From Thermonema lapsum (lineage in GTDB: Bacteria > Bacteroidota > Bacteroidia > Cytophagales > Thermonemataceae), in assembly GCF_011761635.1 (NCBI RefSeq), contig NZ_JAASRN010000002.1:62001-126000 (forward strand): a DNA stretch of 64,000 nucleotides, given 5' to 3'. Below, piece by piece: positions 19,035 to 28,391 of this stretch (the first letter of the stretch is position 1; the number at the start of each line of letters is the position of its first letter). The notes beneath the pieces were generated by a model. That model was given only the letters and a program-made list of their open reading frames with translations, ran no database searches and was not told the origin of the DNA. The position numbers were made by a program, and so were the translations under genes.

Positions 19035-20924
19035 TTACTTTACTTCTTCAAAGTCCACATCGGTTACGTCGTCGGCACCGCTTGTTTTCTTTTGTTGGTC
19101 AGCAGCGCCATTTTGCTGCGGTCCACCTTGATACATTTCAGTAGAAGCAGCTTGCCATGTTTGATTTAGCTTAGCTAAGGCAGCATCGATGGCAGCCACG
19201 TCTTTTTGCTCATAAGCCGAACGCAACTCTTGCAAAGCCGCATTGATTTTGCTTTTATTCGCCTCCGATAACTTATCCCCAAACTCTTTCAATTGCTTTT
19301 CGGTTTGGTAAATCATAGCGTCGGCGGCGTTCATCTTCTCGATGCGTTCTTTTTCGCGACGGTCGGCTTCGGCATTCATTTCAGCTTCGCGCTTCATGCG
19401 CTCGATTTCTTGTTGCGTCAAGCCACTCGAAGCCTCGATGCGTATTTTTTGTTCTTTGCCGGTTGCTTTGTCTTTTGCCGATACATGCAAGATGCCGTCG
19501 GCGTCCACGTCGAAGGTAACTTCTATTTGAGGCACACCACGCGGTGCAGGCGGAATGCCGTCCAGGTGGAAGCGTCCGATGGTTTTGTTGTCTTTTGCCA
19601 GCGGGCGCTCGCCTTGCAGCACGTGAATTTCCACCGAAGTCTGGTTATCGGATGCTGTGGAGAATATCTCTGTTTTCTTAGTAGGGATGGTCGTACCGGC
19701 TTCAATCAGCTTGGTGAACACGCCCCCTACTGTTTCGATACCCAAAGACAAAGGTATTACGTCCAACAGCAGTACATCTTTCACTTCGCCAGTAAGCACA
19801 CCACCCTGAATAGCAGCCCCTACAGCTACCACTTCATCGGGGTTCACGCCTTTGCTCGGCTTTTTGCCAAAGAACTTCTCTACTACTTCTTGTATTTTAG
19901 GAATACGGGTAGAACCACCTACCAATATCACCTCGTCGATGTCGGAAGGCTTTAAGCCGGCTTGCTGGAGCGCCAAGCGGCAAGGCTCCATGGTTTTCTC
20001 GATGAGGTCATCAATCAGCTGCTCAAACTTGGCACGAGTAAGCGTGCGAATCAGGTTTTGCGGCTGGTTGTTGATGATGGTTATATAGGGCAGGTTGATT
20101 TCGGCTTGGGTCGAAGACGAAAGCTCAATTTTGGCATTTTCGGCAGCTTCTTTCAGGCGTTGCAATGCCATGGCATCTTTGCGCAAGTCCACGCCCGGAT
20201 GTTCTTTCATGAACTCCTCTGCCAACCAGTCGATGATACGCTGGTCGAAGTCTTCACCACCCAAGTGGGTATCACCATTAGTGGCTTTTACTTCAAATAC
20301 GCCATCGCCCATTTCTAGGATAGAGATGTCGAAGGTACCGCCGCCAAGGTCATAGACGGCAACGGTCATCTCTTTGCCTTTTTTGTCCAGCCCGTAAGCC
20401 AAAGCAGCGGCAGTAGGCTCGTTGATGATGCGACGCACTTTCAAACCGGCAATTTCACCAGCTTCTTTGGTAGCCTGACGCTCGGCGTCGTTGAAGTAGG
20501 CAGGTACGGTAATAACCGCCTCAGTTACTTCTTGTCCCAAGTAGTCTTCTGCTATTTGCTTCATTTTTTGCAGAATCATAGCAGAGATTTCTTGGGGGGT
20601 ATAGGTGCGGTCGTCGATTTTCACGCGGGGTGTATCGTTCGGACCCTGCACCACTTCATAGGGCACGCGCTTCACCTCATCCAATACCTCGGAGTAGCGT
20701 TTACCCATAAAACGCTTGATACCGGTAATGGTACGTTTTGGGTTGGTGATGGCTTGCCGTTTGGCAGGTGCTCCTACTTTGCGTTCTCCGCTGTCAAGAA
20801 ATGCCACTACCGAAGGGGTAGTGCGCTTGCCTTCGTCATTTATGATTACTACAGGCTCGTTGCCCTCCATTACAGCTACGCAAGAGTTGGTAGTACCTAA
20901 GTCAATGCCAATAATTTTTCCCAT
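19035..20924 (-). CDS. dnaK: Molecular chaperone DnaK (Hsp70)
   Basis: Cytosolic Hsp70 chaperone. The 629-residue protein starts [21 protein letters not shown] and has the ATPase motifs [12 protein letters not shown] and [12 protein letters not shown], the interdomain linker [15 protein letters not shown], the substrate-binding domain and an acidic tail ending DVDFEEVK. No grpE or dnaJ lies beside it. An unusually good Shine-Dalgarno sequence (AGGAGG, plus-strand 20933-20938) lies 8 nt upstream of the start. A sigma-54-like site lies at 20975-20991. Confidence 0.98.
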   Translation of the reverse strand: MGKIIGIDLGTTNSCVAVMEGNEPVVIINDEGKRTTPSVVAFLDSGERKVGAPAKRQAITNPKRTITGIKRFMGKRYSEVLDEVKRVPYEVVQGPNDTPRVKIDDRTYTPQEISAMILQKMKQIAEDYLGQEVTEAVITVPAYFNDAERQATKEAGEIAGLKVRRIINEPTAAALAYGLDKKGKEMTVAVYDLGGGTFDISILEMGDGVFEVKATNGDTHLGGEDFDQRIIDWLAEEFMKEHPGVDLRKDAMALQRLKEAAENAKIELSSSTQAEINLPYITIINNQPQNLIRTLTRAKFEQLIDDLIEKTMEPCRLALQQAGLKPSDIDEVILVGGSTRIPKIQEVVEKFFGKKPSKGVNPDEVVAVGAAIQGGVLTGEVKDVLLLDVIPLSLGIETVGGVFTKLIEAGTTIPTKKTEIFSTASDNQTSVEIHVLQGERPLAKDNKTIGRFHLDGIPPAPRGVPQIEVTFDVDADGILHVSAKDKATGKEQKIRIEASSGLTQQEIERMKREAEMNAEADRREKERIEKMNAADAMIYQTEKQLKEFGDKLSEANKSKINAALQELRSAYEQKDVAAIDAALAKLNQTWQAASTEMYQGGPQQNGAADQQKKTSGADDVTDVDFEEVK

Positions 20925-20974
20925 AGTTGTTTCCTCCTTTTGTGTGTTTTTTTATTGCTTTGCCTTTCAATTTG

Positions 20975-20991
20975 AGCAATGAATATGCCAG
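20975..20991 (-). promoter_or_regulatory. Sigma-54-like -24/-12 site upstream of dnaK
   Basis: Read on the minus strand the site is CTGGCATATTCATTGCT. It agrees with the sigma-54 consensus (YTGGCACG-N4-TTGCW) except at the CG after TGGCA, with correct GG-N10-GC spacing. It would start transcription about 40 nt before the dnaK ATG. No TAnnTTTG housekeeping motif was found on this strand in the same gap. Confidence 0.4.
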
Positions 20992-21044
20992 GCTCAAAAA
21001 GCTGCCATTTTGGCACTTTACCTTTCGTTTATGGCAGAAGTTGA

Positions 21045-21077
21045 TTTGAGTTTGTGCCAAAAAATAACGTATCTTTG
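21045..21077 (+). promoter_or_regulatory. Promoter TTTG-N21-TATCTTTG
   Basis: The -33 box TTTG (21045-21048) and -7 box TATCTTTG (21070-21077) are separated by 21 bp, matching the Bacteroidota consensus. The lipoprotein ATG follows 18 nt later. Confidence 0.65.
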
Positions 21078-21095
21078 AGTATAGAATCGTAGCCT

Positions 21096-21578
21096 ATGCC
21101 ATTTCATTATTACGTGTATGCCCTTGGCTTGTTGTTGTTGAGTGCCTGCGTAGAGCTGCCTGTAGTATGCAGCGGTGCCATAGAACAGCAGTTGCGTTTG
21201 CAATTTCAGCGCTTGCTTGTCTTGCAAGACATTCAGGGACGCGATTCTTTGGCAGTTCAAGACACTGCTCTTGTCATACGTCAGATAAGCATAGAACAAA
21301 GCGACAGTTTGTTTTATGTACAGGATACTACAAGCACGGCACGCCTTCCGTTGCATCCGCAGCGCGACACTTTGCTCTACAGCATAGACATAGAAGGCAT
21401 GGGACTACGCAAGCTGCAGGTGCGCTATCGTCGTATTGCCGAGCTGGTGTCGCCCGAATGTGGCGTGAAGATGAACTACAATGAGTTATCAGTCCTTCAA
21501 AATGACTTCGATTCTGCTTATGTCAGCCAAGATGCCAATAAAAACTTTGTTATACGGCTTTTCATCCGAGCAAATTAA
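21096..21578 (+). CDS. Putative lipoprotein, DUF6452-like
   Basis: A 160-residue protein beginning with a lipoprotein signal peptide whose lipobox is LLSAC (acylated Cys18). The mature part is soluble and beta-rich, without recognised catalytic motifs; GLRKLQVRYRRIAELVSPECG near residue 120 carries a second cysteine. Size, lipobox, and pairing with a downstream beta-barrel-like gene resemble the Bacteroidota DUF6452/DUF6048 pair, but that assignment is from memory of the pattern and not certain. It overlaps the next gene by about 47 nt. Confidence 0.65.
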   Translation: MPFHYYVYALGLLLLSACVELPVVCSGAIEQQLRLQFQRLLVLQDIQGRDSLAVQDTALVIRQISIEQSDSLFYVQDTTSTARLPLHPQRDTLLYSIDIEGMGLRKLQVRYRRIAELVSPECGVKMNYNELSVLQNDFDSAYVSQDANKNFVIRLFIRAN

Positions 21579-22215
21579 ATTTGCTTACCTTGTCTTACTT
21601 TTGGTGGTGCTGCTGCCCGACAGTGGCATGACACAAAGTCGGGGGCTGTCGTTAGGTATAGATTTGTTTGGTGCCCTCCGTGGGCAGCTACCCGGCAGTC
21701 AAATACAGCGATACGAAGGAGTGGCAGAGTATCACAATAAAGCAGCATGGGTAGCTTACGCAGAGCTTGGCTCTGAGCAGTTCCTCTCGAAACAAGACGA
21801 GCAGTCGTTGGGACAATACGACGCCCAAGGAAGTTATGGCAGGCTGGGAGTTGCCTATAATCTGCTGAAAAGTACACTTTCTTCGGGCGAAATGCTGCGC
21901 GTAGGCATAGGACATGCACGCTCTTTTACCACAGAGCAGCTGCAAAGTACTTTAGTAAGCCCGGTGTTTGGTAATAACGCTCTGCGCCTTGCTCAGCAAA
22001 CGGAAGCCCAATGGTGGGAACTCAGCTTGGCGCTGCGTGCACGTGCCTGGCGCTTCCTGATGCTGGGTTTCACTGCGCGTTATCAGGTGGCTTTGAAGGT
22101 AAAAGAAGCAGATAGCTTCTCTAACTATTATGTGGCAGGCTATGGGCGCGCAGACAAAAACCGCTTCGGGTTTGCTTATCAGCTGCTGTTTCACCTACCA
22201 TTCAAGAAGCCATAA
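21532..22215 (+). CDS. Putative outer-membrane beta-barrel protein, DUF6048-like
   Basis: About 227 residues. An N-terminal hydrophobic stretch (FAYLVLLLVVLLP) acts as a signal peptide, followed by alternating amphipathic strands with many Gly and aromatic residues (YGRLGVAYNLL, MLRVGIGHARSF, WWELSLALRARAWRFLMLGFTARYQV). It ends FGFAYQLLFHLPFKKP, typical of a small outer-membrane barrel. The start is uncertain: ATG at 21532 places the signal peptide sensibly and overlaps the previous gene, while an in-frame ATG lies at 21481. It probably works with the preceding lipoprotein; function unknown. Confidence 0.6.
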   Translation: MPIKTLLYGFSSEQIKFAYLVLLLVVLLPDSGMTQSRGLSLGIDLFGALRGQLPGSQIQRYEGVAEYHNKAAWVAYAELGSEQFLSKQDEQSLGQYDAQGSYGRLGVAYNLLKSTLSSGEMLRVGIGHARSFTTEQLQSTLVSPVFGNNALRLAQQTEAQWWELSLALRARAWRFLMLGFTARYQVALKVKEADSFSNYYVAGYGRADKNRFGFAYQLLFHLPFKKP

Positions 22216-22268
22216 GTTTGGTATCATTTTGGCACATACGCTAAATAAAAAAACTTCATTCACGCATT

Positions 22269-23207
22269 ATGAAAAGACAAATGCTGTTCATTTTGTGTAT
22301 GCTTGGCAGTCTGCTTGCCGCTGCCCAAAGCAATTATGAGTTCAAGGTCATTGCTTCTTACGGAAACAACCAAAAAGACCCCACCGGCGAACGACTGTGG
22401 GCAGGCTCCGAGCTGCATGCCCAAGACCGCATTGTAGTGGCTATAGGCGGTTATCTTGCTCTAATGCACAAAAACGGGCATACCCTTGAACTCAAAAAAC
22501 CCGGAACTTATGTTGTAGCCAATTTGAGCCAGCAAGTGCCTGCAGGCGCCCAAAACACCACCCAAAAATACTTTAGACAGGTGGTATCGGAAGTAAAGAA
22601 GGTAGAACAAGAAGACCTGCGCACTGCCCATAGAAAATACATGGCAATTACAGGGGCAGTACAGCGCCGTGGGGCTGTCAAGTTAAAAGTTTTAGTGCCT
22701 GTAACAGAGCCAGTAATCGTAGCTGAACCCAACGAAGTGTTGATTGCCTGGATGCGCCCCGACAAAGTAGTGCGCTACACCTACCAAATCACGGTAATGA
22801 ATATGAACCCCGAAAAAGAAGAGGTAGTAGCCACCTACAGCACCCAAGATACAACGCTTACACTAGACTTAAACAAACTCACGCCCTATAAAGACGAGGA
22901 AGGCTTTGTGGTTAAGATAACGACAGAAGAAAACCCACAAATCATTGCCGACGAGTTTTATGTGGGCAAGGAAGAAAACCAAGAGCGCCTGAAGGCAATA
23001 CAAACAGCGCTTGCCGGCATGAATGACGACGGCAGCGCCTTAAGTGCCTTCCTTCGCGCAAGCATCTACAAAGAGCATGGTTTTGTGGCGGATGCCATCA
23101 AGTACTATATGAAAGCCATTGAACGAGCCCCCGAAGTAGATTTGTTTCGTCTGGCGCTGATAGATTACTTGGCTGAAAATAAAATCGCTTTCCAAAAAGC
23201 TGAGTAA
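22269..23207 (+). CDS. Secreted protein with FecR-like N-terminal region and TPR-like C terminus (paralogue 2)
   Basis: A 312-residue paralogue of the protein at 8629-9636. It has a signal peptide (MLFILCMLGSLLAAAQS). The N-terminal region shares YEFKV-AS, RLWAGSEL, YLALMHKNGHTLELKKPGTY and HRKYMAITGAVQRR with paralogue 1. The C-terminal TPR-like helix pair reads GFVADAIKYYMKAIERAPEVDLF. Unlike paralogue 1 it has no CHASE2 neighbour, lying after the lipoprotein and barrel pair and before a bidirectional terminator. Function unknown; the shared architecture suggests an envelope role. Confidence 0.75.
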   Translation: MKRQMLFILCMLGSLLAAAQSNYEFKVIASYGNNQKDPTGERLWAGSELHAQDRIVVAIGGYLALMHKNGHTLELKKPGTYVVANLSQQVPAGAQNTTQKYFRQVVSEVKKVEQEDLRTAHRKYMAITGAVQRRGAVKLKVLVPVTEPVIVAEPNEVLIAWMRPDKVVRYTYQITVMNMNPEKEEVVATYSTQDTTLTLDLNKLTPYKDEEGFVVKITTEENPQIIADEFYVGKEENQERLKAIQTALAGMNDDGSALSAFLRASIYKEHGFVADAIKYYMKAIERAPEVDLFRLALIDYLAENKIAFQKAE

Positions 23208-23241
23208 GTACTTAAGTAGCATTGGCTTGATGCTAAAAATC

Positions 23242-23275
23242 AAAAGGGTGGCTTAACTACGCCACCCTTTTTTGT
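23242..23275. terminator. Bidirectional terminator between paralogue 2 and lysS
   Basis: A stem of about 10 bp (23243-23252 with 23261-23270) flanked by A on the left and T on the right can terminate both converging genes. Confidence 0.82.
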
Positions 23276-23310
23276 TGTTATCATCTGTCTTTGTTCTGTC
23301 CGTTTCTTCA

Positions 23311-25092
23311 TCAAGAGGCAGTTCCTTCTTCTTTTTTAGAAGCCGATACTTTTTCCTGTGCATGATGTATCCAAGCTGCCACTTCTTCCTGTGAAGGATT
23401 GGCGACCTCTACCTTCATCTTTTTCCGCAAGCCACACACATCGTTGTGCAGCTTATTCACCGAAGCTTCAGCCAACTGTTCTAAGGTCATGATGCCGGCT
23501 TTCTGCAAAACAGGAATCAGGGCTTCCGGCACTCCTACCGACAAGTAATCTTCTTTGGTAGCATATTGAATGCGCTTTTCGGGGCGCATATGTGGGAAGA
23601 GAATCACCTCTTGGATAGAGTGCGAGTTGGTCATTATCATGCTCAGACGGTCGATACCAATACCCAAACCTGCCGTGGGCGGCATGCCAAACTCCAAAGC
23701 ACGCAGAAAGTCCTCATCCAAGACCATGGCTTCGTCATCGCCGCGTTTGCCCAACTCCAACTGTTCTTCGAAGCGCTTGCGCTGGTCTATGGGGTCATTC
23801 AGCTCGGTGAATGAATTACATACTTCTTTTCCGTTGCAAATCAGCTCGAAGCGCTCTACCAAGCCGGGTTTGCTGCGGTGTTTTTTCGCCAAAGGCGACA
23901 TCTCAATGGGATAGTCCATGATAAAGGTGGGTTGAATCAAGAAAGGCTCGCACTTCTCACCGAATATTTCATCGATGATTTTGCCTTTGCCCATGGTGTC
24001 GTCCACTTCCACCCCCAGCTTTTCGGCAGTTGCACGCAATTGCTGCTCATCCATTTCCGAAATATCAATGCCAGTAAAATGCTCAATGGCTTCATACATA
24101 GTAAAGCGCTTCCACGGACGTGCAAAGTCGATGACATGTTCTCCTACCTGCACTTTGGTGTCGCCATGCAGCTCAATAGCTATTTTTTCTATGAGCTCTT
24201 CCACCAAATCCATCATCCAATAGTAATCTTTATAGGCTACATATAATTCCACTTGCGTGAATTCGGGGTTGTGGAAGCGACTCATCCCCTCGTTACGGAA
24301 GTCTTTTGAAAATTCATAGACACCGTCGAAGCCTCCCACAATCAGGCGTTTGAGGTAGAGCTCATTGGCAATGCGCAGGTAGAGGGTCATGTCCAGCGCA
24401 TTGTGATGGGTTTTGAAGGGGCGCGCACTGGCACCTCCATAAATGGGCTGCAAGATGGGAGTTTCTACTTCAAGGTATCCTTTGGAATTGAAGTATTCCC
24501 GCATGACGTTCACCAATTTGGTGCGCTTACGGAAGATGTCCCGCACATGCGGGTTGACAATCAAATCCACGTAGCGCATGCGGTAACGTTGCTCGGGGTC
24601 GGTAAAGGCGTCATAGGTTTTTACATTGCCTTGCTCGTCGCGCACTTCTTTCACTATAGGCAAGGGACGCAAAGACTTAGCCAGCAGTTTGAAGCTTTTT
24701 ACGTGAATGGATATTTCCCCTGTCTGCGTTGTAAATACATACCCCTGTACCCCGATGATGTCGCCAATATCGAGCAGTTTCTTGAATACCGTGTTATACA
24801 ATGTTTTATCCTCACCGGGGCATATTTCATCGCGGTTCACATATATCTGAATGCGCCCGGTGGAGTCTTGCAATTCGGCAAAAGAAGCTTTTCCCATGAT
24901 GCGGAAGCTCATGATGCGCCCCGCAAGACTCACATTTTTATAGTCGGTCTTTCGCTTCTCGTAGTTTTGTTTTATATCCTCTACTACTACGTTCACCGGA
25001 AAAGGCTCTGCCGGATAAGGGTCTATGCCCAGTTTTTTGAGCTCTTCAAGCTTTTGACGGCGTAAAATCTCCTGTTCGCTTAGTACTTGCAT
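23311..25092 (-). CDS. lysS: Lysyl-tRNA synthetase with C-terminal helical extension
   Basis: Class II aminoacyl-tRNA synthetase that charges tRNA-Lys. The anticodon-binding OB domain occupies about residues 55-155 ([23 protein letters not shown]). The catalytic core holds motif 1 around [12 protein letters not shown], motif 2 in [15 protein letters not shown] and motif 3 in [15 protein letters not shown]. At 593 residues it is longer than the usual 500. The last 75 or so ([22 protein letters not shown]...[10 protein letters not shown]) form a helix-hairpin-like module resembling the RNA polymerase alpha C-terminal fold. A consensus -7 element lies upstream. Confidence 0.97.
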   Translation of the reverse strand: MQVLSEQEILRRQKLEELKKLGIDPYPAEPFPVNVVVEDIKQNYEKRKTDYKNVSLAGRIMSFRIMGKASFAELQDSTGRIQIYVNRDEICPGEDKTLYNTVFKKLLDIGDIIGVQGYVFTTQTGEISIHVKSFKLLAKSLRPLPIVKEVRDEQGNVKTYDAFTDPEQRYRMRYVDLIVNPHVRDIFRKRTKLVNVMREYFNSKGYLEVETPILQPIYGGASARPFKTHHNALDMTLYLRIANELYLKRLIVGGFDGVYEFSKDFRNEGMSRFHNPEFTQVELYVAYKDYYWMMDLVEELIEKIAIELHGDTKVQVGEHVIDFARPWKRFTMYEAIEHFTGIDISEMDEQQLRATAEKLGVEVDDTMGKGKIIDEIFGEKCEPFLIQPTFIMDYPIEMSPLAKKHRSKPGLVERFELICNGKEVCNSFTELNDPIDQRKRFEEQLELGKRGDDEAMVLDEDFLRALEFGMPPTAGLGIGIDRLSMIMTNSHSIQEVILFPHMRPEKRIQYATKEDYLSVGVPEALIPVLQKAGIMTLEQLAEASVNKLHNDVCGLRKKMKVEVANPSQEEVAAWIHHAQEKVSASKKEEGTAS

Positions 25093-25124
25093 ATCATCGA
25101 AAAGTTTATGATTTCAAAGGGTTA

Positions 25125-25132
25125 CAAAGATA
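25125..25132 (-). promoter_or_regulatory. Putative -7 element for lysS (TATCTTTG)
   Basis: Exact TAnnTTTG match on the minus strand, 32 nt before the lysS start. A divergent -7 motif for the opposite gene lies about 40 bp further on. Confidence 0.55.
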
Positions 25133-25171
25133 AAAATTAAGTGTATTCAGTGCCATGAGGTATTTCTTTTA

Positions 25172-25179
25172 TACCTTTG
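25172..25179 (+). promoter_or_regulatory. Putative -7 element (TACCTTTG)
   Basis: Exact TAnnTTTG match 28 nt before the ATG of the small lipoprotein gene. Confidence 0.5.
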
Positions 25180-25207
25180 CATTATGCCATTCAGGTCATA
25201 ACCCAAA

Positions 25208-25642
25208 ATGCTTATGATGAAATATTTACTCTTTGCCTTGGGGCTTTGTTTGTGCTGCACGGGCTGTATGGATGCAGAACCGCCCAATAAAATATTCATC
25301 ACGGGGGATTATAGCGGCTCGCTGGATTACTTGTGGAGTGAAGAACGCAATGGCAACATTCCGCAGATGCGGGCGGCTTCTTATCCCGACTCCGCCAGCA
25401 TCACTTATCCTGCCTTTTATTTTGTTATCAGTAGCGAGCGGGCTATTTTATACGTACGTACCGAAGAAAACAAAGCTTTGGACTATTATTATGCAGTGAA
25501 TCCAAGCTTTGAATATGCCCCAAACAGGCTACAGCTGAAAGATTTGAAAATGATTTTTGGCACGGGGCTTATCAATAATGAAATACAAAACCCCGACGAC
25601 AGCCGCAGCGTGCTGCTCAATGGAAAGCTAAAACGCCCATGA
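25208..25642 (+). CDS. Small putative lipoprotein of unknown function
   Basis: A 144-residue protein with a short signal peptide and a cysteine-rich lipobox-like site (LCCTGC, Cys20). The mature part has two stretches of alternating hydrophobic residues (ITYPAFYFVISS, AILYVRTEE) and no recognised motifs. ATG codons at 25208, 25214 and 25217 are all possible starts. The stop overlaps the next ATG (ATGA), so it is coupled to the DUF2141 gene. Confidence 0.6.
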   Translation: MLMMKYLLFALGLCLCCTGCMDAEPPNKIFITGDYSGSLDYLWSEERNGNIPQMRAASYPDSASITYPAFYFVISSERAILYVRTEENKALDYYYAVNPSFEYAPNRLQLKDLKMIFGTGLINNEIQNPDDSRSVLLNGKLKRP

Positions 25643-26091
25643 ATCATTTCATAGTCAGCATCTTTCAATTCATATTGCTCATGAGTAGCTCTCACGAAAA
25701 GTATAACCCAAATTGCGGCAAGCTGCACATAGAAATCACCAATCTGCGCAACCAGCAGGGGCATGTGTTGGTGAGTCTTTTTGCCGAAGAGGGTAAAAAA
25801 GGATTCCCCGAAGAAGCGGCACAAGCCTATCGCAAAGCCAAAGTGCCTATAGAGAACTTAAAGGCGGTCGTGGATTTTGAAAATCTGCCCTATGGCACCT
25901 ATGCCGTAGCCGTAATGCACGACGAGAACGATAACGGCAAGATGGATAAAAACTTTTTGGGAGTTCCCATCGAAGGCTTTGCTTTTTCGAACAATGTGCG
26001 CCCGGTGTTTGGTGCACCTTCGTTTCAAAAAGCTGCCTTTGAACTCAACCGCAGCAGCAAAAGTCTTTTGATTAAGATGCTTTATTTTTAG
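25639..26091 (+). CDS. DUF2141 domain protein
   Basis: A 150-residue protein that fits the DUF2141 family of predicted secreted Bacteroidota and proteobacterial proteins. Landmarks are GKLHIEITNLRNQQGHVLVSLF near residue 31, KVPIENLKAVVDFENLPYGTYAVAVMHDENDNGKMD and VPIEGFAFSNN. The DENDNGKMD segment resembles a calcium-binding loop. The first 20 residues are hydrophobic enough for a signal peptide. It is translated from an ATGA overlap with the preceding lipoprotein gene. Function unknown. Confidence 0.78.
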   Translation: MNHFIVSIFQFILLMSSSHEKYNPNCGKLHIEITNLRNQQGHVLVSLFAEEGKKGFPEEAAQAYRKAKVPIENLKAVVDFENLPYGTYAVAVMHDENDNGKMDKNFLGVPIEGFAFSNNVRPVFGAPSFQKAAFELNRSSKSLLIKMLYF

Positions 26092-26360
26092 AACATAAGC
26101 AGGCATTTCTGCAAAACAAAACTTATCACTTCGAACGGAGCGTAAGCGCAGTGTAAAAAGTCTTATTAAAGCAAGGCACGAAAGCAGTAGATTGCTCACC
26201 AAAAGTCGAAATAACGAAAGGCGGGATTCGAAACGACAAAAAAGAGTGCGTTCGAAAGGAAAAGAGAATATAAACGGAAATGCAGAATGCACTCAGCAGT
26301 ATTCTCTCTGCAAAAAGGCATACAGAAACGAATCGCAAAGCAAAAAAGAGATAGAGCAGT
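26092..26360. repeat. Gene-free stretch with degenerate TTCGAA-type repeats
   Basis: The gap between the convergent DUF2141 and rpsA genes holds no supported gene. Several decayed copies of a TTCGAA/GTCGAAAT motif occur (near 26126-26145, 26205-26245 and 26250-26260), like the intergenic palindromic elements elsewhere in the window. Confidence 0.4.
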
Positions 26361-26399
26361 TAGAAAAAGTAAAGGAGGCACATAAAGTGCCCCCTTTAC
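26361..26399 (-). terminator. Terminator of rpsA
   Basis: A 13-bp stem (26369-26381 with 26387-26399) with a 5-nt loop; the one imperfect pair is G-U only on the minus-strand RNA. A run of A at 26364-26368 provides the minus-strand U-tract. It lies 38 nt beyond the rpsA stop. Confidence 0.82.
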
Positions 26400-26436
26400 C
26401 AACAAACATTAGCCATGAAATTATACCAAACTCAGA

Positions 26437-28200
26437 CTACTTTTTTCCTTGTTCTTTTCCTTTCTCCATTTGCTCTTTCAGATTAGAAAGCTCTTCCAAA
26501 TCACCCAATGTCACTTTGTTTTCTTCTTTTTTGTTGAGCTTTTCTTCTACCACTTTGTCTTCGGGAGTATAGGTTTTCACATGAGAAAGGACAATGCGGC
26601 GCTCACCCTTTGAGAGCTCAAGCACAACGAAGTCGAGCTTATCTCCTTCTTTGGGCAGTGAGCCGTCTTCTTTGGTCAATTCGCGTTTGGGGCAGAAGCC
26701 TTCCACATTTTCTTCGAGCTCTACTACTGCGCCTTTCTCGTTTACGTTCACCACCTTGCCTTTGTGTGTGCTGCCTACGGCATAGCGCTCTTCAATGGCA
26801 TTCCACGGGTCGGGCTGCAGCTGCTTGTGTCCGAGAGCGATGCGACGGTTTTCAAGGTCGAATTCTAATACTTTCACTTCGAGCTCTTCCCCTACTTGGA
26901 TAAACTCAGAAGGGTGTTTGATTTTTTGAGTCCAAGATAGGTCCGATACGTGTACCAAACCATCGATGCCTTCTTCCAGCTCCAAGAAGAGCCCATAGTT
27001 GGTCATGTTGCGCACAATACCTTTGTGCACGGTACCTACGGCATACTTGGTGGGGATTTCGGGGCGAGTCCAAGGATCTTCGGTCAGCTGTTTGATACCC
27101 AGAGACATTTTGCGCTCTTCGCGGTCCAGAGTGAGCACTACGGCTTCCACCTCGTCGCCTACTTTCAGGAAGTCTTGTGGGTTGCGCAGGTGCTGCGACC
27201 ACGACATTTCCGATACGTGAATCAATCCTTCTACGCCGGGCATGATTTCGAGGAATGCGCCGTAGTCAGCTACATTCACAATCTTACCTTTCACACGCGA
27301 ACCTACTTGGATATCTTCAGGCAGCGAATCCCACGGATGCGGGGTCAGCTGCTTCATGCCCAAAGAGATGCGCTTTTTTTCCTCGTCGAAGTCCAACACA
27401 ACCACTTTTACCTTCTGGTCGAGTTCGAGCAACTCAGAAGGATGGCTGATGCGACCCCAAGAGATGTCGGTGATGTGCAACAGACCATCTACCCCACCCA
27501 GGTCGATGAACACCCCGAAGTTGGTCATGTTTTTGATAACCCCTTCGAGTACCTGACCACGCTCCAAGTTGTTGAGGATTTGCTGACGCTGCTCTTCGAG
27601 ATCTTTTTCAATGAGTACTTTATGCGATACTACTACGTTATCGTTCGAGTAGTTTACTTTTACTACTTTCAGTTCCATTTTCTTGCCCACGAAAGCATCG
27701 AAGTCGCGGATAGGCTTCACGTCTATTTGAGAACCGGGCAAGAAACACTCAATGCCGTAGAGGTCAATGACCAAACCACCTTTGGTACGGCGCTTCACTA
27801 TACCTTCTACTACCAAGTCGTTTTCGTAAGCTTCCGAGATTTTCTCCCAAGCGCGTACCAACTTGGCTTTTTTGCGCGACAACTGCACCTGCCCGTTTTG
27901 GTCTTCTGCCTTCTCCACATATACCTCCACTTGGTCGCCGGGTTTCAAATCGGGCATGTCGCGGAATTCAGTCAAAGGCACCAAGCCATCGGACTTGAAG
28001 CCTATGTTGATAACTACGTCACGGTCGGTGATGCTTACTACCGTACCGGTTACCACTTCTTTTTCGTTGATTTGGCTGAGCGACTGCTCATAAAGCTTCG
28101 CCAACTCCTCTTCTTTGGCTCCCGAGAAGGTTGCGTCGGCGAATTTCTTTTTGTTCTCGAGTTCTTCCCAGTTAAAATTTTCGATTGGTTGATTACTCAT
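26437..28200 (-). CDS. rpsA: 30S ribosomal protein S1
   Basis: RNA-binding ribosomal protein built from repeated S1 (OB-fold) domains. About six repeats are visible, for example VVTGTVVSITDRDVVINIGF, VVEGIVKRRTKGGLVIDLYG, VLEGVIKNMTNFGVFIDLGG, RVKGKIVNVADYGAFLEI, VHKGIVRNMTNYGLFLEL and THKGKVVNVNEKGAVVEL. The third to fifth repeats contain the canonical DGLLHITDISW-like sequence. The 587 residues fit the family, with a charged Lys/Glu tail. An AGGAGG lies at 28215-28220 on the plus-strand scale (reverse complement), about 14 nt from the start, and a promoter lies at 28276-28307. Confidence 0.96.
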   Translation of the reverse strand: MSNQPIENFNWEELENKKKFADATFSGAKEEELAKLYEQSLSQINEKEVVTGTVVSITDRDVVINIGFKSDGLVPLTEFRDMPDLKPGDQVEVYVEKAEDQNGQVQLSRKKAKLVRAWEKISEAYENDLVVEGIVKRRTKGGLVIDLYGIECFLPGSQIDVKPIRDFDAFVGKKMELKVVKVNYSNDNVVVSHKVLIEKDLEEQRQQILNNLERGQVLEGVIKNMTNFGVFIDLGGVDGLLHITDISWGRISHPSELLELDQKVKVVVLDFDEEKKRISLGMKQLTPHPWDSLPEDIQVGSRVKGKIVNVADYGAFLEIMPGVEGLIHVSEMSWSQHLRNPQDFLKVGDEVEAVVLTLDREERKMSLGIKQLTEDPWTRPEIPTKYAVGTVHKGIVRNMTNYGLFLELEEGIDGLVHVSDLSWTQKIKHPSEFIQVGEELEVKVLEFDLENRRIALGHKQLQPDPWNAIEERYAVGSTHKGKVVNVNEKGAVVELEENVEGFCPKRELTKEDGSLPKEGDKLDFVVLELSKGERRIVLSHVKTYTPEDKVVEEKLNKKEENKVTLGDLEELSNLKEQMEKGKEQGKK

Positions 28201-28275
28201 ACAGGTTCTTTTTGCCTCCTTTCTTTAAAATTTTTGAAGAAAAGGGTTTTAAAGGTGAAACATAAATTTGAAACG

Positions 28276-28307
28276 CAAAGATAAGCCGCTCATTTTAAAT
28301 AAACAAG
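28276..28307 (-). promoter_or_regulatory. Promoter of rpsA (CTTG-N20-TATCTTTG)
   Basis: On the minus strand a perfect -7 TATCTTTG (28276-28283) has a 3-of-4 match to the -33 TTTG box (28304-28307) at the expected 20-bp spacing. The start codon follows 75 nt later. Confidence 0.6.
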
Positions 28308-28391
28308 TAAAAGACATGGAAATTACAGGCTCATTTCGTTGGACTGTTTCCAGCGAGCACTTCACCCTCTCTGCAACGAGCAAGCAAGCCC

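Noticed and set aside
19293-19955. 220-codon open frame antisense to dnaK
   Set aside because: It lies wholly inside dnaK and has no recognisable protein features.
26950-28284. 444-codon open frame on the plus strand across rpsA
   Set aside because: It is antisense to a complete S1 gene with clear domain repeats, and its translation lacks any family pattern.
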